Assembly (NCBI GenBank): GCA_902614975.1
Contig: CACMND010000003.1
Location: 1-64,000, forward strand
Length of the DNA stretch: 64,000 nucleotides
Origin: an uncultured Pelagibacteraceae bacterium
GTDB lineage: Bacteria; Pseudomonadota; Alphaproteobacteria; Pelagibacterales; Pelagibacteraceae
Reading direction: 5' to 3'
Shown here: positions 1 to 8,349 of the stretch, piece by piece
Numbering within the stretch: position 1 is the stretch's first letter
How the letters are laid out: every line of letters starts with the position of its first letter
The notes under the pieces: generated by a model
Databases searched by the model: none
What the model was told of the DNA's origin: nothing
Seen by the model: the letters and a program-made list of their open reading frames with translations, nothing else
Position numbers and translations under genes: made by a program

Positions 1-549
1 AATTTTGTTTTTTTTACACTCTTTAAGAAAACTCGATCCTGTTAATTCAAGATTTAAATATCTATTAACATCATTTTCATTAATTATAACAGGTTGTCTA
101 TGATGTATTTCTTTAATATTTTCATCTGCGTCCTCGGTTATTAAACAAAATTGATCATTGTCATAAATAGCCGCTAAATACATAAGCTTTTTATCCTCTC
201 TTAAAAAATAATAAGGTATTTTATTTTCTTTTTCTCTTTTCCACTCATAAAAACCATCTGCTACAGCTACACATCTATGTAGTCGAATTAATTTTTTGAA
301 AGAAACTTTTTCATCTATAGTTTCTAGTCTTGCATTTATTAAAGGTTTAAAATCTTTTTGCTTAGCCCAGCTAGGTACTACTCCCCACTTTAAATTTTCT
401 AGAGTATTTCCATTATTATATTTTTTAATTACAGGTAATTTTTGAAAAGGATGTGCATTATAATTTTCAGTATCTTCAACTTGTATAGCTGACTTAACAA
501 GTTTTTTTGTTTTTGTAACAGGGCTAGTTATTACGTATCTTCCACACAT
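1..549 (-). CDS. yedK: SRAP/YedK-family abasic-site DNA-protein crosslinker, 3' end cut by window
   Basis: Translating the minus strand from the ATG at 549 gives an open frame that runs off the window start (about 183 residues seen). It begins MCGRY, so Cys2 becomes the N-terminal residue after Met removal; in this family (YedK/HMCES) it forms a covalent link to abasic sites in single-stranded DNA. An N-A-R motif near residue 72, F-Y-E-W at 100-103 and H-H-R-Q-P-V near 149-154 match the conserved Asn, Glu and His active-site positions. The protein acts in the cytoplasm in abasic-site protection. It is divergent from the GNAT gene, with a 36 bp gap. The family call is firm; only the C-terminus is unseen. 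Confidence 0.9.
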   Translation of the reverse strand, partial: MCGRYVITSPVTKTKKLVKSAIQVEDTENYNAHPFQKLPVIKKYNNGNTLENLKWGVVPSWAKQKDFKPLINARLETIDEKVSFKKLIRLHRCVAVADGFYEWKREKENKIPYYFLREDKKLMYLAAIYDNDQFCLITEDADENIKEIHHRQPVIINENDVNRYLNLELTGSSFLKECKKNKI

Positions 550-585
550 ATTTAATTTTCTTGGTTTAATCTAAATTTAGATTAT

Positions 586-1056
586 ATGTTTTTCAAAACT
601 ATGAAATCAATAGAAAATAATTTTGATGATCCGCAGGTAAATGAGTTGCTAACTAAGCATTTTATTGAATTGAGATCAGTTTCTCCTGAGGGGAGTTCTC
701 ATGTATTAGATATTCCTGGATTAAAGGATCCAAGTATAAAATTCTGGAGTTTATGGGAAAATAATGAATTAATTGGTTGTGGAGCTCTAAAATTATTTGA
801 TGAAACACATGGAGAATTTAAATCTATAAGAGTTTCAGATAAGTTTAGAAATAAAAAATATGGTGGAAAAATAATTTCACATCTTATTGAAAAATCTAAA
901 CAAATAGGAATTACTAAACTAAGTGTCGAAACTGGTGCAGGTGATTTTTTTGCGCCCGCTAGAAAACTATTTAAAAGTTTTGGTTTTAAAGAGTGTGGGC
1001 CTTTTGCGCACTATAAAGACGATCCTAATTCGTGCTATTATTCAGTAGACATTTGA
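586..1056 (+). CDS. GNAT-family N-acetyltransferase
   Basis: This 156-residue protein has the GNAT fold signature: a beta strand with F-K-S-I-R-V, then R-N-K-K-Y-G-G (acetyl-CoA pyrophosphate loop, about residues 87-93) and a C-terminal K-S-F-G-F-K-E strand typical of the family. The sequence resembles the small YsnE/PsnE-like putative acetyltransferases. The acceptor substrate cannot be read from sequence. The ATG at 586 is used here, but an in-frame ATG at 601 is an equally possible start because neither has a clear Shine-Dalgarno. The gene leads a three-gene plus-strand run with the next two. Confidence 0.8.
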   Translation: MFFKTMKSIENNFDDPQVNELLTKHFIELRSVSPEGSSHVLDIPGLKDPSIKFWSLWENNELIGCGALKLFDETHGEFKSIRVSDKFRNKKYGGKIISHLIEKSKQIGITKLSVETGAGDFFAPARKLFKSFGFKECGPFAHYKDDPNSCYYSVDI

Positions 1057-1066
1057 GGAGTTTAGT

Positions 1067-1507
1067 TTGGAAACTGATAAATCAAGACCATTTGTATTAT
1101 ATGTTGCTGAAATCATTTATCGAAAGATATACGAAATCAAGATTAAAAATCCAAATTTAACTAATATTCAAGCTTTTGAAATATTTATTGCATCAGATGA
1201 TTATAATGAAATTAGTTCAGGAAATTTTCATGATAAGTGGTTTAAAGAACTTGAGAGCAATGACTACATAGATAAATCTACAAAAAAAAAAATTAATCAA
1301 GAAACTATAAGACTTTTACAAATACAAAAAGATACTATGATTAAACAACTAATGAAAATCCCAAAATTATATTATGCAAAAAGTCACTTTCCTTTAGAAT
1401 TATCGCAAAGAGCATTTGATCATTTGTGGAGAGTTTGTGAAAGTTATGAACTTTGGTGTAAAGAAACAAAACAAAATGGATTAATATTATTAAATTTAAC
1501 AGAATAA
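1067..1507 (+). CDS. Conserved hypothetical protein, TTG start
   Basis: I do not recognise this 146-residue protein. It is rich in Lys, Ile and Asn, has no signal peptide or membrane segment, and looks mostly helical and cytosolic. The start is a TTG at 1067, chosen because a good GAGGAG Shine-Dalgarno lies at 1055-1060, overlapping the stop of the upstream acetyltransferase. It is followed 3 bp later by the BT1-type carrier, so the three genes are probably one transcript. No catalytic motif is evident. Confidence 0.65.
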   Translation: METDKSRPFVLYVAEIIYRKIYEIKIKNPNLTNIQAFEIFIASDDYNEISSGNFHDKWFKELESNDYIDKSTKKKINQETIRLLQIQKDTMIKQLMKIPKLYYAKSHFPLELSQRAFDHLWRVCESYELWCKETKQNGLILLNLTE

Positions 1508-1510
1508 TTT

Positions 1511-3127
1511 ATGAGTAATAAAATTTTGAGGTTTATAGATAGTACTTTAATAGATTTAGGAAGACAGTTTAAGTGGACCTATCTACCGCCATTGATGATT
1601 TATCTTGCTGCTGGTATTTCAGGACTAACAGGTATTGTTGGAACTTTTTTTGTTAAAGACTATCTAAACTTATCAGCTGCTTTTCTTGCTGGACTGGGTT
1701 TTTGGGCAGGAATTCCATGGGCATTGAAGATGCCTTTAGGTCATCTTGTTGATCTAATCTGGAATAAAAAAAATTACATGGTTTTTGTTGGAGCATCCTT
1801 AATCTCATTAAGTTTAATTATAATGTACGGTTTAATAATTCATACTGAATGGATGTCCTCAATTCTTTCAGTTGAAACATGGTTTGTGATCAGTGTTTTA
1901 CTTGCTCCGATTGGTTATGTTGTGCAAGATGTTGTGGCTGATGCTATGACTGTGGAAGCAGTTCCTTTAGTTGATGACAGCGGAAATAAATTTTCAAGAG
2001 ATGAAATCAAACTTATGCATACAACAATGCAAACTCTTGGAAGATTTGCAATAATTGGTGGAACTGTTTTAGTTGCTTTAGCTAATGTAATTCTCTTTAA
2101 AGGAGTAGACGAACTTGAACAAGCAGATAAGATAAGTTTATACGGTTCAATTTATATATATGCTTTAATTATTCCAATTGTATCTGTACTAGGAATATTT
2201 CTTGCTTCATATCTAAAAAATCAAAAGAAAAAAAAACTTATTGAACAAGGTTTAGAGGGTGACCAAGATTATGCTCCTTCAGACAAAACTGAAGTTAATT
2301 GGTGGATATTAGGTGGAAGCTTGGTTTTTGTTATCTTCACTTTAGGTATTGGTTCATTCAAAGTGCCTTTTGCTCAAGAAATTGTTTTCGTAGGTTCAAT
2401 GGCAATTATTCTATTTTTAATGAATAAATTAGTTAAAGAACTTCCTCAAGATTTAAGACTTACTGTTGTAGGCACAGCAATAATAATTTTTATTTTTAGA
2501 GCAATGCCAGGACCTGGTCCAGGTTTATCTTGGTTTGAAATTGATGTACTTGAATTCAATGAACAATTTTTTTCTGTATTATCTCTTATAGCCTCTGTTT
2601 TAACGCTTGTTGGTATTATTTTATTAAGACCATTTATGGCAAACAACTCTATAGCTAGAATAATAGTAATTTTATCTGTTGCAGGCGCAATTTTATTTTT
2701 ACCAAGTGTTGGTATGTATTATGGATTTCACAATTGGACATCATCAATTACTAATGGAGTTGTTGATGCCAAGTTTATTGCAATATTAAATACTGCACTT
2801 GAGTCACCTTTGGGACAAGTCTCAATGATACCTTTGCTCGCGTGGATTGCTAAAAATGCTCCGTCGCACTTAAAAGCAACTTTCTTTGCAGTATTCGCAT
2901 CTTTTACAAATCTTGCTTTATCAGCAAGTGCTTTAGGAACTAAATATTTAAATGAAATTTATGTTATTACTAGAGAGGTAAAGGATAAGGTAACAAAAGC
3001 TATTCTTACCACTGCCGATTATTCAGATCTAGGTATTTTGTTGATAACAGTAACACTAATAACTTTAATAATTCCAATTGTGTTTGTGGTTATTATTCAA
3101 AAAACTAAATTTAAAACTTCAGAATAA
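1511..3127 (+). CDS. BT1/MFS-type membrane carrier (folate-biopterin transporter-like)
   Basis: The 538-residue protein has about 12-13 hydrophobic segments. Its N-terminal region, with F-F-V-K-D-Y-L-N-L-S followed by P-W-A-L-K-M-P-L-G-H-L-V-D near residues 73-85, resembles the BT1 folate/biopterin transporter branch of the major facilitator superfamily, where a P-W-x-x-K-P-x-x-G-x-x-S-D motif is typical. A charged cytoplasmic loop lies at about 235-260. The substrate is not determined. The neighbouring sox genes use tetrahydrofolate, but they are convergent, so the link is only suggestive. The gene ends 3 bp from soxG on the other strand. Confidence 0.7.
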   Translation: MSNKILRFIDSTLIDLGRQFKWTYLPPLMIYLAAGISGLTGIVGTFFVKDYLNLSAAFLAGLGFWAGIPWALKMPLGHLVDLIWNKKNYMVFVGASLISLSLIIMYGLIIHTEWMSSILSVETWFVISVLLAPIGYVVQDVVADAMTVEAVPLVDDSGNKFSRDEIKLMHTTMQTLGRFAIIGGTVLVALANVILFKGVDELEQADKISLYGSIYIYALIIPIVSVLGIFLASYLKNQKKKKLIEQGLEGDQDYAPSDKTEVNWWILGGSLVFVIFTLGIGSFKVPFAQEIVFVGSMAIILFLMNKLVKELPQDLRLTVVGTAIIIFIFRAMPGPGPGLSWFEIDVLEFNEQFFSVLSLIASVLTLVGIILLRPFMANNSIARIIVILSVAGAILFLPSVGMYYGFHNWTSSITNGVVDAKFIAILNTALESPLGQVSMIPLLAWIAKNAPSHLKATFFAVFASFTNLALSASALGTKYLNEIYVITREVKDKVTKAILTTADYSDLGILLITVTLITLIIPIVFVVIIQKTKFKTSE

Positions 3128-3130
3128 TTT

Positions 3131-3709
3131 TTATTCAGCTTTATAGCCAAATTCTAAACAAGAATCAGTTATTGAATGATAAAGAGATTCGCCAAAACTT
3201 CTTAAAGCAAATATTCTTACTTTTCTTGGATTTGAACTAATAAAATCAATAGTTATTGTAATTGCATGAAAAGCAGAATTAGAACATTTTCCTTCATCAA
3301 GACCATCTAAGTTTAACGGACAACCTTTTTTCAATACTTCATCTACCAAAGAACCTTCTAATTCAAGTATTGTTCTTGAATGAGATAGATCAGTTAATGC
3401 AAAATCATCATGACTTAGGTTTTCAAAAATAGATTTTTCTATTTCTTTATTCGTTGAAACGACTAACCAATTATCAGGTCCCATCCATAAAATTCTTGTA
3501 TTATGATTTGAAGATACCAAAAGAGTCTGAGGTAAATTTAAATTATCTATTTTTATTTTATCAATACTAATTGAAGATTTTTTATATTTAACAATTTGAT
3601 AAATCAAAACATCTTTGATTTCTCTAATATTTATTAGCTCACCTTTACTATCGTGATTACCAAACAATCCATGTTTATGAATATTTTCTAGTGCAGAAAC
3701 ATTTTTCAT
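3131..3709 (-). CDS. soxG: Sarcosine oxidase gamma subunit
   Basis: This 192-residue protein is the last gene of the soxBDAG run and has the length and weakly conserved sequence of SoxG subunits (about 200 residues). The motifs W-M-G-P-D-N-W-L-V in the middle and L-T-D-L-S-H-S-R-T are characteristic of SoxG and GcvT-like folds. In the heterotetramer it packs beside the alpha subunit and has no cofactor. Its ATG overlaps the soxA stop as ATGA (3706-3709), indicating translational coupling. An MgdD subunit of N-methylglutamate dehydrogenase would look much the same. Confidence 0.85.
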   Translation of the reverse strand: MKNVSALENIHKHGLFGNHDSKGELINIREIKDVLIYQIVKYKKSSISIDKIKIDNLNLPQTLLVSSNHNTRILWMGPDNWLVVSTNKEIEKSIFENLSHDDFALTDLSHSRTILELEGSLVDEVLKKGCPLNLDGLDEGKCSNSAFHAITITIDFISSNPRKVRIFALRSFGESLYHSITDSCLEFGYKAE

Positions 3710-6702
3710 GATCTAACTCTTTTTCCCTCTGGGTCAACATAGTGTGAAGATATAACTTCTACCTCAATTGATTTATTTTTTAATGGTGATACCGCAAAAA
3801 ACTTTTTGCCAATCATGTTTTTTCCATCTTTCATAATTGCTAGAGAAAATGGATTATTATTTTCTACACTCCAACAAGAAGAAGAAACGTGACCAAGTTT
3901 AGGATTAGGTAATTTTCCATTCTGATCTTGGACGATATGAGATCCTTCAGGAATACTAGACTTTCTATCAATTGGAATAAGTCCAACAATTTTTTGTCTG
4001 CTTTCAACGTTAAATGCTTCTCTTCCTAAAGAATTTTTACCAATAAAATCTTTTTTCTTTGAAACTAATCCATTTAGTGAAACATCTGATGGGATTGTTC
4101 GACCATCTAACTCTGGTCCTGCAACGTGTCCCATTTCTATTCTTAATGTTGACAAAGCTTCAGTTCCGTAAGGCTGATTTCCAAATTCTTTTCCTACATC
4201 CATCATTTTCTCCCACATGAACATGCCATGATCTGATTTGACATTAATCTCGTATGCAAGCTCACCAGAAAATGAGATTCTAAAAATTCTTGATGGAACT
4301 CCAAAAAAGTCTGCTTCTTTATAGCCCATAAAAGGCAATGTATCATTTGAAACATCTAAGTCTGGATATAATTTTGATAACATGTCTCTAGATTTAGGTC
4401 CAGCAATTGCAGCCCCTGCCCATTGCTCAGTTGTAGAGACAACATTTACATTTAATTCTGGCCAAACAATTTGAAGATAATATTCTAAGTGAGATAAAAC
4501 ATTTGCAGCTTGTGCAGTTGTTGTTGTCATATGATAATGATTTTCTGAAATTCTTGTTGTTGTTCCATCGTCCATGACAATTCCATCTTCTCTAAGCATC
4601 AATCCATATCTTGCTTTTCCAACAGGTAATTTCATCCAAGCATTTGTATAAACTCTATTTAAAAATTCTGCTGCGTCTGGACCTTTAATATCAATTTTTC
4701 CTAATGTTGTTACATCGCAGATACCAACATTCTCTCTAACATTTTTTGCCTCTCTCTTTGAAGCTTCAAATAAAGTTTCATTTCCTTGTTTGTAATATCG
4801 AGGTCTCTTCCAGGCACCTGCATCAACAAATACAGCATTATTTTTTTTATGCCATTCATGCATTGGAGTTTTTCGAGTTGGCATATATTCCATACCTACT
4901 TCACGACCAACTATTGTCCCGATTGTAATTGGTGTAAAAGGTGGTCTAAATGTTGTGTGTCCCACTTCAGGAACTATTTTATTTTCTATATTAGATACCA
5001 ACTGAAGACCATTTAAATTACTTGTACGGCCTTGATCTGTTGCCATTCCAAGAGTTGTGTATCTTTTGACATGCTCTATTGATCTGTATCCTTCTCTTAG
5101 TGCGATTTCTATATCAGAAACAGATACATCATTTTGAAAATCAACAAATCTTTTTGGATTTTCATTCTTAGGTAACGGCATACACCAAAGTTTATCATGA
5201 GCGCCATATTTTTTTTCATTTACATTTGGAATTGTAATTTCTGTTTTAGTATCTGTAATTTTTGCGGAAAGATTTGAACCATTTTCAAAACCATTTTTTA
5301 AACTTTCTTCTAAAGTAAAAGATCCATTTGCTGCGCCAACTGAGGTTTCATGTTGTTTTTTCTTATCTGGAATAAATGCATCAATTTTTTCTTCATACTT
5401 AAGTTTATTTCCTGACTGTGATGCTAAATGTACAGATGGTGTCCAAAATCCAGACACACAAATACAATCACAATCTACAGTTTCTATTTTCTCAAAAGAA
5501 TTTTTATCTTTATTCAGTTTGCCAATTTTTGCAGATTTAACTTTTTTGTAACCATTAGCAACAATAACACCGTGAGAAAATCTTATATCAATTCCCTTTG
5601 ATTTAGCTTCATCAATTAATTCTGATGAATGTTCTTCTCTTGTATCTAATATAATTGGTTCAACATTATTTTTTTTGAACTCTAAAGCTGTTTCATATGC
5701 ACTATCGTTATTTGTGAATATTAAAGGTTTCTTTCCAACCAATACTCCATAGACTTTCATATATTCTTTTGCAGCTGCTGATAAAAAAATTCCTGGAGTA
5801 TCATTGTTGCCGAACACAATTGGTCTTTCAATTGAACCAGTTGATAAAATTGTTTCTTTGGCTCTAATATACCAAAGTCTTTGTCTTGGGGTGAATTTTG
5901 ATTTTTTCTCTAAATGATCACTAACTCTCTCAAACATTACCAGCATGTTATGATCATAATAACCAAAAACTTGAGATCTATTTTTTACAGTGACATTGGG
6001 CATAGATTTTAATTCAGTAATTATTTTTTCTGCCCAATCTTTTCCTGATAAATTATCGATGCTTACGTCATCAGTTAAAAGAGTTCCTCCAAATCTTGGT
6101 TTATCCTCAGCTAAAATTACTTTTGCTCCATTTTTTGCAGCAGCATAAGCACTTGCTAATCCAGAGGGTCCAGATCCAGTAACTAATAAATCGCAATACT
6201 CAAATTTATGTTCATATCTTTCTTTATCTTTTTCTATCGAAGCAACCCCTAATCCTGCGGCTTTTCTAATGAAAGGTTCGTAAATTTTATACCAGAAACT
6301 TTTAGGCCACATAAATGTTTTGTAATAAAACCCTGCAGGGAAAAACATTTTTAAAAAATTATTAATTGCACCAACATCAAAATTGACTGATGGCCAACAA
6401 TTTTGGCTAGTAGCTGATAAACCTTCAACGAGTTCCATTTCTGTTGCATTAACATTTGGCTCTGAATGACCATTGAATTCTACTTGAAGCTTTGCGTTTG
6501 GTTCCTCTACTCCTGCTCCAAAAAAACCTCTTGGTCTATGATATTTAAAACTTCTACCAACTAAATGTATTCCATTTGCAATCAAAGCAGATGCAATTGT
6601 ATCTCCCTCATATCCAAATAATTTTTTTCCGTTAAAAGTAAAAGATATTTTTTTGTTTCGATTAATTAATCCCTCTTTATTTAATCTAAATGGTTGGCTC
6701 AT
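3706..6702 (-). CDS. soxA: Sarcosine oxidase alpha subunit (THF-linked)
   Basis: At 998 residues this is a typical SoxA. Order: an N-terminal Fer2_4-like domain (about 15-95) lacking the usual Fe-S cysteines; a FAD/NAD-binding Rossmann motif V-T-G-S-G-P-S-G-L-A near 173-182; a pyridine-nucleotide-disulfide oxidoreductase body to about 590; and a C-terminal GcvT aminomethyltransferase domain (about 610-990). In characterised heterotetrameric enzymes the methyl group oxidised by the beta subunit is delivered as an imine to THF bound in this domain, giving 5,10-methylene-THF. The gene overlaps soxD by 4 bp. The same architecture occurs in MgdC of N-methylglutamate dehydrogenase, so substrate preference is open. 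Confidence 0.92.
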   Translation of the reverse strand: MSQPFRLNKEGLINRNKKISFTFNGKKLFGYEGDTIASALIANGIHLVGRSFKYHRPRGFFGAGVEEPNAKLQVEFNGHSEPNVNATEMELVEGLSATSQNCWPSVNFDVGAINNFLKMFFPAGFYYKTFMWPKSFWYKIYEPFIRKAAGLGVASIEKDKERYEHKFEYCDLLVTGSGPSGLASAYAAAKNGAKVILAEDKPRFGGTLLTDDVSIDNLSGKDWAEKIITELKSMPNVTVKNRSQVFGYYDHNMLVMFERVSDHLEKKSKFTPRQRLWYIRAKETILSTGSIERPIVFGNNDTPGIFLSAAAKEYMKVYGVLVGKKPLIFTNNDSAYETALEFKKNNVEPIILDTREEHSSELIDEAKSKGIDIRFSHGVIVANGYKKVKSAKIGKLNKDKNSFEKIETVDCDCICVSGFWTPSVHLASQSGNKLKYEEKIDAFIPDKKKQHETSVGAANGSFTLEESLKNGFENGSNLSAKITDTKTEITIPNVNEKKYGAHDKLWCMPLPKNENPKRFVDFQNDVSVSDIEIALREGYRSIEHVKRYTTLGMATDQGRTSNLNGLQLVSNIENKIVPEVGHTTFRPPFTPITIGTIVGREVGMEYMPTRKTPMHEWHKKNNAVFVDAGAWKRPRYYKQGNETLFEASKREAKNVRENVGICDVTTLGKIDIKGPDAAEFLNRVYTNAWMKLPVGKARYGLMLREDGIVMDDGTTTRISENHYHMTTTTAQAANVLSHLEYYLQIVWPELNVNVVSTTEQWAGAAIAGPKSRDMLSKLYPDLDVSNDTLPFMGYKEADFFGVPSRIFRISFSGELAYEINVKSDHGMFMWEKMMDVGKEFGNQPYGTEALSTLRIEMGHVAGPELDGRTIPSDVSLNGLVSKKKDFIGKNSLGREAFNVESRQKIVGLIPIDRKSSIPEGSHIVQDQNGKLPNPKLGHVSSSCWSVENNNPFSLAIMKDGKNMIGKKFFAVSPLKNKSIEVEVISSHYVDPEGKRVRS

Positions 6703-6968
6703 CTTATTTCTTCTGTAACTTTTGCTGTTTGGAAAATTTCATGTGTAGCGGTGTCTCTTTGCACCTTAATCCATTGTCTACATCCAGCTATATGTTGCCA
6801 TAACTCTATATGTTTCCCTCTTGGACTTTTTCTCATATAAACAAAATTATCCCAATCTTCATTTGATACTTCTTCATTTATATTAGGTCTTTTTACAGTT
6901 GCATCACCTCCATATGAAAATTCTTTTTGTGCTCTTAAACCGCAATAAGGACATTTGATGTATAACAT
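6699..6968 (-). CDS. soxD: Sarcosine oxidase delta subunit (zinc-binding)
   Basis: This 89-residue protein carries the SoxD zinc site: C-P-Y-C at Cys6/Cys9 with His59 and Cys63 in W-Q-H-I-A-G-C. These match the four ligands known for the bacterial delta subunit. The W-x-Q-H-x-x-G-C-R-x-W-F/I block and the trailing R-D-T-x-T-H-E-I are typical. Its role is structural, in the BDAG heterotetramer. It overlaps soxA by 4 bp and lies 3 bp from soxB, consistent with a single operon reading B-D-A-G. Confidence 0.92.
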   Translation of the reverse strand: MLYIKCPYCGLRAQKEFSYGGDATVKRPNINEEVSNEDWDNFVYMRKSPRGKHIELWQHIAGCRQWIKVQRDTATHEIFQTAKVTEEIR

Positions 6969-6971
6969 TTT

Positions 6972-8228
6972 TTAACCAATCCAGGTTTTAGTTCCTAAAC
7001 CTTTTTCATCTAAAAGATGGCCTGTAGAAAATCTATTTAATCTTAATTCTGAATTTAATTCATGAACTTGATCTTGCGCAATTGTATGAGCAAATGTCCA
7101 ACCGGAAACAGGAGTTGATTTAAAACCTCCATAACACCATCCGCAGTTTAAATATAAACCTTCAATATGAGTTTTATCAATTATTGGAGAACCATCCATA
7201 GACATATCCATGATCCCTCCCCATGTCCTTAACATTTTTAATCTACTTAAAAATGGAAACAAAGCTAAGCCACCTGTCAATACATGTTGTATAGTTGGCA
7301 AGTTACCTCTTTGAGCATAACTATTATATCCATCAAGATCACCACCCATTACCATCTCACCTTTATCTGATTGACTTATATAAAAGTGGCCTGCACCAAA
7401 AGTTACTACTCCGTCTAATAATGGTTTTACAGGTTCTGAAACACAAGCTTGCAGTACATGAGTTTCTATTGGTAGTGTCATATTTAATTTTTCAGCTAAT
7501 ATATTTGTGCTACCTGCAACACATAATCCAACTTTTTTTGCTTTGATATCTCCTCTTGAAGTTCTAATTCCTTTTATCTTTCCATTAACAACATCAAAGC
7601 CGGTGACCTCACAATGCTGAATTATATCTACTCCCATATCATCTGCTTGACGTGCATAACCCCAAGCAACAGCGTCATGTCTTGCGGTACCAGCGCTTGG
7701 TTGCATTAAGCCTCCAAAAATTGGGAAACGTACTTCATCACTAAAGTCAGCCATTGGAATTAATTTTTTAACTTCGTCTCTATCCAATAACTTTGCATCT
7801 ATTCCATTTAATCTCATAGAGTTTCCTCTACGAGCATATGCATTCATTTGAGCATCTGAGTGGGCTAAGTTTATTATTCCCCTTGGAGAAAACATCACAT
7901 TAAAGTTCAGTTCTTGACTTAAGTTTCTCCATAAATCCATTCCAAATTCATTAAATCTTGCATTAGCATCGTACATAAAATTTGATCTTATGATCGTTGT
8001 ATTTCGACCAACATTTCCACCACCAATCCAGCCTTTCTCAATGATAGCTACATTTCTAATGTTATGTTCTTTTGCTAAATAATATGCAGTGGCAAGACCG
8101 TGTCCTCCACCTCCAATGATGACTACATCATATTCACTTTTTGGAGTTGGATCTTTCCAAGCAACTTTCCAATTTTGGTGATTGGAGAAAGCATTTTTGA
8201 TTAGACTAAATACTGAATATTTCTGCAT
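6972..8228 (-). CDS. soxB: Sarcosine oxidase beta subunit (FAD amine oxidoreductase)
   Basis: This 418-residue DAO-superfamily flavoprotein has the FAD Rossmann motif V-I-I-G-G-G-G-H-G-L-A at about 35-45. The R-H-D-A-V-A-W-G block near residue 183 contains the His to which FMN is covalently attached in characterised heterotetrameric sarcosine oxidases. It oxidises the N-methyl group of sarcosine, or of N-methylglutamate if this is the Mgd enzyme. It is the first gene of the minus-strand soxBDAG operon. The intergenic region to fhs (8229-8349) holds both divergent promoters. Confidence 0.92.
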   Translation of the reverse strand: MQKYSVFSLIKNAFSNHQNWKVAWKDPTPKSEYDVVIIGGGGHGLATAYYLAKEHNIRNVAIIEKGWIGGGNVGRNTTIIRSNFMYDANARFNEFGMDLWRNLSQELNFNVMFSPRGIINLAHSDAQMNAYARRGNSMRLNGIDAKLLDRDEVKKLIPMADFSDEVRFPIFGGLMQPSAGTARHDAVAWGYARQADDMGVDIIQHCEVTGFDVVNGKIKGIRTSRGDIKAKKVGLCVAGSTNILAEKLNMTLPIETHVLQACVSEPVKPLLDGVVTFGAGHFYISQSDKGEMVMGGDLDGYNSYAQRGNLPTIQHVLTGGLALFPFLSRLKMLRTWGGIMDMSMDGSPIIDKTHIEGLYLNCGWCYGGFKSTPVSGWTFAHTIAQDQVHELNSELRLNRFSTGHLLDEKGLGTKTWIG

Positions 8229-8349
8229 CCGTAAGTTTTATAAAATTAAATATAAGTTTTTGCTAATTTTTTTTATATATATTTTTTAGATGTTTAAATA
8301 CGTGACAAAAAAGGATAGTAATTCTGCTCGTTAATAAGTAATTAAATTT
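8229..8349. promoter_or_regulatory. Divergent soxB / fhs intergenic region
   Basis: This 121 bp, very A+T-rich gap separates the divergent soxBDAG operon and fhs, and must carry promoters for both. A TTGTCA hexamer on the minus strand is followed by A/T-rich candidates for a -10 at 18-20 bp, too degenerate to fix. I see no glycine, SAM or THF riboswitch-like structure, and no strong Shine-Dalgarno before either start. Confidence 0.4.

Noticed and set aside
4746-5016. Overlapping open frames on the plus strand inside soxA, and similar shadows inside fhs, tmm and acnA.
   Set aside because: They oppose or overlap genes with strong family motifs, lack start signals and show no recognisable protein.
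8290-8334. A 14-residue ORF (M-F-K-Y-V-T-K-K) upstream of fhs as a leader peptide.
   Set aside because: No Shine-Dalgarno, no attenuator hairpin after it, and the codon run has no meaning for formate or folate control; expected by chance in A+T-rich DNA.
8229-8349. Glycine, SAM or THF riboswitch before fhs or sox.
   Set aside because: No helical core or conserved loops are visible; the sequence is simple A/T and only 121 bp.
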